A stretch of DNA of 64,000 nucleotides from Begonia masoniana. Taxonomy: Eukaryota > Streptophyta > Magnoliopsida > Cucurbitales > Begoniaceae. Every line of letters begins with the position of its first letter. Within the stretch, counting starts at the first letter, position 1. Positions 59,113-64,000 of the stretch are shown one piece after another. The stretch is taken from positions 19,295,760 through 19,359,759 of the forward strand of contig CM039509.1 of assembly GCA_022432975.1 (NCBI GenBank). The letters run 5' to 3'. The notes beneath the pieces are model-generated. The model was not told where the DNA came from and searched no databases. It worked only from the letters and a program-made list of their open reading frames with translations. A program made the translations under genes and the position numbers.

Positions 59113-60767
59113 TGTAACATCCAGCTTTTCTGGATATTATTATTTTAATATATAGTGGCATTTTCGTAATATGTCAAATCATGTCCATTTTGCGAAAAGA
59201 AAGCGCCATTATGATCCTAATTATTAATATGTATTTTTAGGAATTTATGAGAATTTTCGGAGTTTAGACGTTTAATTCCGAGTAATTGAGTTTCTCGTAC
59301 TATAAAGGACGTTTTAGTAAAAATAGTAAACGAGGCCCGTTTTGCAAACGGACAGTTTTGTTAGGACCCAAATAATAAGTTGGACTTATTGGAGAAATAA
59401 GGAGATTTGGTGAAACTGAATGGCTAGTCAATTAACGAAACGATAGACGAAATAAATAGAAAATAAGAGGAAGGGCAAAATGGTCATTAAGCGATTAAAT
59501 TTATAAATAAGGCAAATGCCTTAATCGATTTTCATTGTTTGAAAATCGATTTCCAGAGAACCAAAGTTCTCCTCTCCCTCTCGGCTTCTCCTCTCTGCCT
59601 GCGACGAGTTCTCAACGCCGACCTCCGTTCTTCCTCCCGATCGTTCCGTTTCCTTCACGCTTCCTCCTCCAATCGACGCTCTAGGTATGATTCTATAGTT
59701 TTAGAGCGTTAAATCTCGAGTTTCGTAGAGTTATACATTTAGGTTTACGATTAGGGTTTTGATAAAAAACGCGATTTAGAGTTCGAAATCAATGGGTTTG
59801 CCTTAATTAATAATATGTTGAATGTATTGGACGTTATGGGACGAAGTTAATTGATTTTAGGACGAAAGTTAGAATTTGAGAATTTCAGGGGAAAAGCTCG
59901 TAATTGGAATTTTGTGGTGCCGAGCGTAGATTGCTCAATGAAATAGTTCGATGAATCGAATTAGAGCTTTAGGTAGTTTCTTTAGTTAAGGTTTTGTTAA
60001 TTTGTACGTTTAGAAGTTTAAACTCGTTTTAACATCGATATTATGTTTTGCCTCAGACAAACAACGCTCGTGGACGGAGCTTGAGCTGCTTTGGACACGA
60101 GGTAAGTTCTCGTGATCTTCTCTAGCCGATTGGCCTACACCGTACGTCGAAGTCGTCTCGAGGAGTTTTGGAGATGCATATGTTTATTTACTTCGGTTGG
60201 GTAGACAGGTTTAGTTGTTTTATAGGTTATAGGTTATGTATTTATAGTCTTGATGGTACACATGTTTGTTGTTTACTTTATGCACTTGACTGCTCATTCA
60301 TTTCATCTGTTAAAGCATATGTTCAAGAGAATGAAATGAATCTACGTAATCTGTTATCTGGTAACGGCGAGGTGGTTTAGCCTCGGTAGCCTTCTGTCTG
60401 CGATCTAATTAAAAAGTAAAATGAACCAACAGAATCTACGTAATCTGTTATCTGGTCACGGCGAGGTGGGTTTAGACCTCGGTGACAATCTGTCTGCGAC
60501 GTAATGAATCTGAATCTGTTATCTGCATGTTTTCTGAATGACATACGCATCTGCACGCATCTGCATTTACTAGAGCTTACTGAGATTTTTATCTCATAGA
60601 TGTCTGTATGGTGTAGGTAATTACGAGGGGACAGGTCAGGACGAGATCCCTCCACCTGAGGAGTGACGCAGTTGACGGAGGATGGCATGCGGTGGTGTGT
60701 TGCGCAGTCGATGCTCAACCGACCCGTGGGGACATATGTATAGATTTTGGGGTTTTTAGGATGTTTT
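59113..60767 (+). mobile_element. D 3' LTR, left part
   Basis: Begins TGTAACATCCAGC after AAGGAGGATGGAA. It is uninterrupted by E here, giving the empty-site allele GGAGTTTTGGAGATGC near 60160 that confirms E's duplication. TATA box at 59502-59509. Confidence 0.93.
60057..60666 (+). other. Split mini-ORF in D 3' LTR
   Basis: Exon 2 is 60057-60101, with ACG where the 5' LTR has ATG. Exon 3 is 60617-60666, reading NYEGTGQDEIPPPEE after the shared glycine, then TGA at 60664-60666. Three replacement changes in 16 codons relative to the 5' LTR copy suggest no selection after insertion. Confidence 0.4.
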
Positions 60768-61372
60768 TGTAACACCCCTAAAACTGTACCTATTTTTCCC
60801 GTATAAAATTTTCTTTTTTAAGCCTCTAAACCAATTAAAAACATTCTCGAAAACCTTTAAAGAAAATTCATTTATCATATAAAAACAGTTTACATAAAAC
60901 CACTCAACCTTCTATCATTCGTCAACTCATCAATTCATCACATCCTGACAATATCATTTCTTATCTACATCTCAATTATACAGTTCAACATCAAATCTCT
61001 TGACGCTCATACATCCTCCATAATCTCACTCAGAACGACTCGAGACATAAGTAAACAAAACACATTTTCCAAGAAAACGAACTGCATGGATCCATTTAAA
61101 AACCCAAACATTCCTCCTGTTTAAAAAGAAAGTCCCAAGCAGTTCCAGAAAGTTGTAAATTCAAAACAGTTTCGTTATCCATAGCAATTCAACAATATTT
61201 ACCACAGCCTACACCTATCACTTACATATTTCTATCCAGAATAACCCAAACATCCTAATATGACAAACTATACATTTCATATCCAGTCCCCAAATCATAT
61301 ACCTACATCCCCACGGGTCAATTACGCGTCGACTGCCCAGCACACTCCCACGGGCCATCTTTCTTCAACTGT

Positions 61373-62029
61373 TCATGCCTCGGGTGGAGGGATCTCATCC
61401 TCACCTGTGTAGAGGTCACCTACACCATAAAAATAAGTCGTGAGCTTAAGGCTCAGTAAGTCTACGTGAATGCAATGCGTGCTATGCGTGCAGTTCATAA
61501 AACATGCTTCCTACCTTTTCGCTATTCATTTCATTTCATTTCATTACATAATGTCACCGTGGCCTCACTCTCGCTAGATAGGAGCGGCATATCCCGCGAT
61601 TGGATAGCCCCTCGTATCTAACCGGGGGGAAAACATGCTCCCCAAGCAGCCATGTCTGAACCACCGCCACCTCCTTGACCAGATTACATTCATTCATACA
61701 TTTACATTATCCTTTTCCTTTTCATGAAAACATGCATAGAAATTCCTTTTTCGTGCTTTTCAGAAATATGATGCGTGAACATGTGCAATACTATAAACAT
61801 AATCAAAGCAATAACAAACAATGAACGTGCATACCATCAAGACGAATAGAAACATAACCTAATAAGAAATTAACCTAACTACCCAACCTATTCGCCCGAC
61901 ACTTACTATAATCTCCAATTTCCTCGAACAACAAGAAATCTTATGGTGTAGGCCAATCGGCCAAACAAGTCACGAGAGACTTACCTGTCGTCCGTAGCAC
62001 GCTGAGCTCCGTCTACGAGCGTTGTTTGT
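61373..62029 (-). other. Split mini-ORF in H
   Basis: On the - strand exon 2 spans 62029-61985 (GCTTCAG| to CGACAG|GTAAGT) and exon 3 spans 61419-61373 after TGGTGTAG. Exon 3 reads GDLYTGEDEIPPPEA and stops with TGA, 47 nt after the acceptor. Exon 2 has a TAG where D has TGG, and ACG in place of D's ATG. A GC-rich module like K's lies between the exons. Confidence 0.45.
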
Positions 62030-62963
62030 CTGAAGCAAAACACAACATTGACGTCAAAACTAATTTAATCTTCTAAACGTCCAAATTAACAAAGCCTTAA
62101 CTAAAGCAATTTCCTAAAGCTTTAATCCAACTAAAATCTAACTAAACGGCCACTAATTTGGGTTCGGTAAAAACCGACCCGTAACTCAAACGTGCATAAC
62201 TTTTGCGTCGGTTATCGGAATCAAACGATTCCAGCGGCCACGTACTCCTCTAATAACCTATTTTAATATGCCAAAAGAAATTTAAAAACAAACGACCGGA
62301 GCTAGGTCAATTTATCAAAAACCCGAAACTGCCCTTAATCGAAAATTTCTCCCTTTCAAATTTTTCATCAAATTCCATCAATTCCCTCACCAATCAATCC
62401 CAATTAGCCTTAATTAGCCTAAATTAATCGAAAATACCGAATTACAATCAAAAACCCGAAGTGCCCTAAATCGGGAAAATTCCCCTTTTCGATTTTTTAT
62501 CGATTCACCTCCGATTCAACACCAATCAACTATCCTAACATCCAATTAGTATAATCCAAAGAGAATTTAAGGTTTTAAACCGGAAAACCTGAAATCCCCA
62601 ATTCGGGATTCACTGAAATTCGCTCAAATTGAGCAATCCACGGCCAATCAATAATAGCAGGCGCAAGGGTTGGCAAACCCACGCCGGAAGTGACCGAAAA
62701 CGGCCGGCGATCGGAGCTCAATCGAGCTCGCCACCGCCAGCCCAAAACCGAGCCGAAAAAGAAGAAAACCGAGCCTACCTGATCGGTTCGTGCGCGGAGT
62801 CAGGCCGGAGACTGGTCGTCGCCGTCGTCTGGCCGAAGGGCGCAGGAAATCGCCGGTGGTTCTCGTCGATCGTCGCTCGCGTCGCCTCCCCTGTCTTCGG
62901 CGTCGGGCTCGGGCGAACGACAGAATGGTTCAAAACCATTTTGTCGTTTGTTTTTATTTATTT

Positions 62964-62969
<6 letters not shown>

Positions 62970-63002
<33 letters not shown>

Positions 63003-63003
63003 C
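62970..63003 (+). repeat. (AAT)n microsatellite in H
   Basis: About 11 copies of AAT. It is the counterpart of the (ATT)n run that precedes the hairpin in G. Confidence 0.9.
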
Positions 63004-63369
63004 CTAATATTCTATTTTATTGAACGTCACTACCTCTCGTGTTTTCAACCGTTTCGAATTTCTTATTTCGCCAATAAATCCAACTTATTATCTGGGTTCT
63101 ATTAAAACTGTCCGTTTGCAAATCGGAACTCGTTTACTATTTTTACTAAAATTATATTACGAGAAACGTAATTACCCGGAATATAGCGTTATTATTCCGA
63201 AAATTCTCGTAAATTCTTTAAAATTCCTATTAATTGTTAGGACCGTCTTGACGCTTTCTTTTCGTAAAACGGACCTGATTTGACATATTTACGAAAATGC
63301 CACTACAATATAATATATCAATAAAATATATTAAATCAAAAATCCGTACAAGCCGGGTATTACAGTTTT

Positions 63370-64000
63370 GGACTGATAGTTGTATAGAACATTTTAGGAT
63401 GCTTGGTTCTGGTTAGGGGTTAGATAATACGTTTGATGTTTCAAATGTTTTTGGTTAAATGTTATGAAAATGTTTTGAATGGTTTTAGGATTGTTACGGA
63501 TATGCTCGGTTTTTAGAGCTATCCACGCAGTTGGATTTCGCAAAGTCCGCTGTAAATTGGTTGAGTTTAAGTTATAAGTTGATTGTAGTTATTGTTGATA
63601 ACTGGTGTTAGGCATGGGAGGTTTGCTCTCTGGAATCGAATTCCAGAGAGTGTTTATTAAGTGTTTGCTCTCTGGAATTCCAGAGAGCATTTTATAGAGA
63701 AGCAAAGGCGACTGGGCGCCTTAATGTAGCGATCGAGCGCTGTAATATGCAGCGATCGAGCACTGCAATATGCAGCGATTGGTCGCTGCTTTCCTTTTTC
63801 GACCGAATGCCAATTCTGCCCTCCCCTTTGTTTTACTTATAAATAGTTTCTAAATTAAGTTTTATTTAATAGTTTTAATATTTTAAATAGTTTTATCTTA
63901 ATTGTTTTAAGTTTGGTTTTAAACGGTTTACAAACAACGCTAACGATTTCAATTCTGACTTACTTTCCGCATAGAGTTTATTTAAAGTATTTAATTATGG
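63370..64000 (+). mobile_element. D 3' LTR, right part, cut by window end
   Basis: Resumes after H and matches 45433 to about 46066, including the palindrome and hairpin block at 63620-63790. By comparison with the 5' LTR about 65-70 bp remain beyond the window, after which ATTAA would be expected as D's target duplication. Confidence 0.92.

Larger units (their letters stand above)
60768..63364 (-). mobile_element. H: solo LTR inserted in D 3' LTR
   Basis: Bounded by TGTAACACCCC and GGGTATTACA, 2597 bp, flanked by GTTTT (60763-60767 and 63365-63369). On the - strand it reads like other gypsy LTRs (TGTAATACCCGG start, TTTTCGTAAATA, (ATT)n, GC-rich leader, donor, intron). It has no primer site or internal region. 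Frames such as 62629-63105 are not credible genes. Confidence 0.92.

Noticed and set aside
62629..63105. 158-codon + strand frame in H
   Set aside because: It runs antisense through the LTR leader and into an AAT microsatellite; no family motif, and H is bounded as a solo LTR.

Overview
The window is a block of plant heterochromatin made almost entirely of nested LTR retrotransposons. A plant source is indicated by Ty3/gypsy gag-pol remains of two chromovirus-like types, initiator-Met-tRNA primer sites (TGGTATCAGAG), a short copia LTR, and a Cassandra-type TRIM whose LTR carries 5S rRNA-like sequence. I see no intact host gene, tRNA gene, CRISPR array or bacterial feature. The species cannot be read from the sequence. 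The element labels below (T1, R2, K, A, B, C, P, D, E, F, G, H, J) are mine.

Left part (1-17548, mostly + strand): T1 is a Tekay/Del-like element with LTRs of about 2.6 kb. Its 5' LTR is cut by the window edge, its gag-pol carries two frameshifts and two stops, and its 3' LTR is cut at 7960. A 355-bp LTR end fragment (J) follows. R2 (8316-17548) is a different gypsy type that has lost its protease and the front of its reverse transcriptase. Its last coding exon is split by K, a 3.8-kb solo LTR (12881-16683) flanked by the duplication GAGGG.

Middle part (17552-36421, - strand): three LTRs share two internal regions (LTR-A-LTR-B-LTR), the usual product of recombination between LTRs of one family. 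A and B share a frameshift and a mutated LTR terminus. The right-hand LTR carries about 25 identical 60-bp repeats. The tandem sits inside the LTR of an older relative, C, of which only a RNase H-integrase stretch survives. At 36422-38065 lie a duplicated non-coding segment, a 145-bp copia LTR with primer site (P), and one unrecognised 123-codon frame.

Right part (38066-64000): D is the host of a four-layer nest. Its 5' LTR contains E, a Cassandra TRIM (duplication TTTGG). E's 5' LTR contains F, a young internally deleted gypsy element (duplication ACTCT). D's leader contains G, a complete 9.7-kb non-autonomous element (duplication TTTAT). D's 3' LTR contains H, a solo LTR on the - strand (duplication GTTTT). 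D and G keep a gag remnant, but pol is replaced by 2.0-2.5 kb of non-coding sequence that looks distantly related between the two.

The most interesting signal cuts across the families. T1, K, A/B, D, G and H have different LTRs, yet all carry the same ordered set of splice-like signals. Near the LTR end of most of them lies a short open frame beginning right after a TGTAG/TGCAG-type acceptor, encoding a small acidic peptide (consensus about GDxxxGExExPPPE) and stopping 47 or 50 nt later in five of six families. The putative intron before it is also where tandem repeats have expanded in every family. I propose this as a conserved LTR-encoded split mini-ORF or structured leader. No start codon is evident, so its coding status is open.
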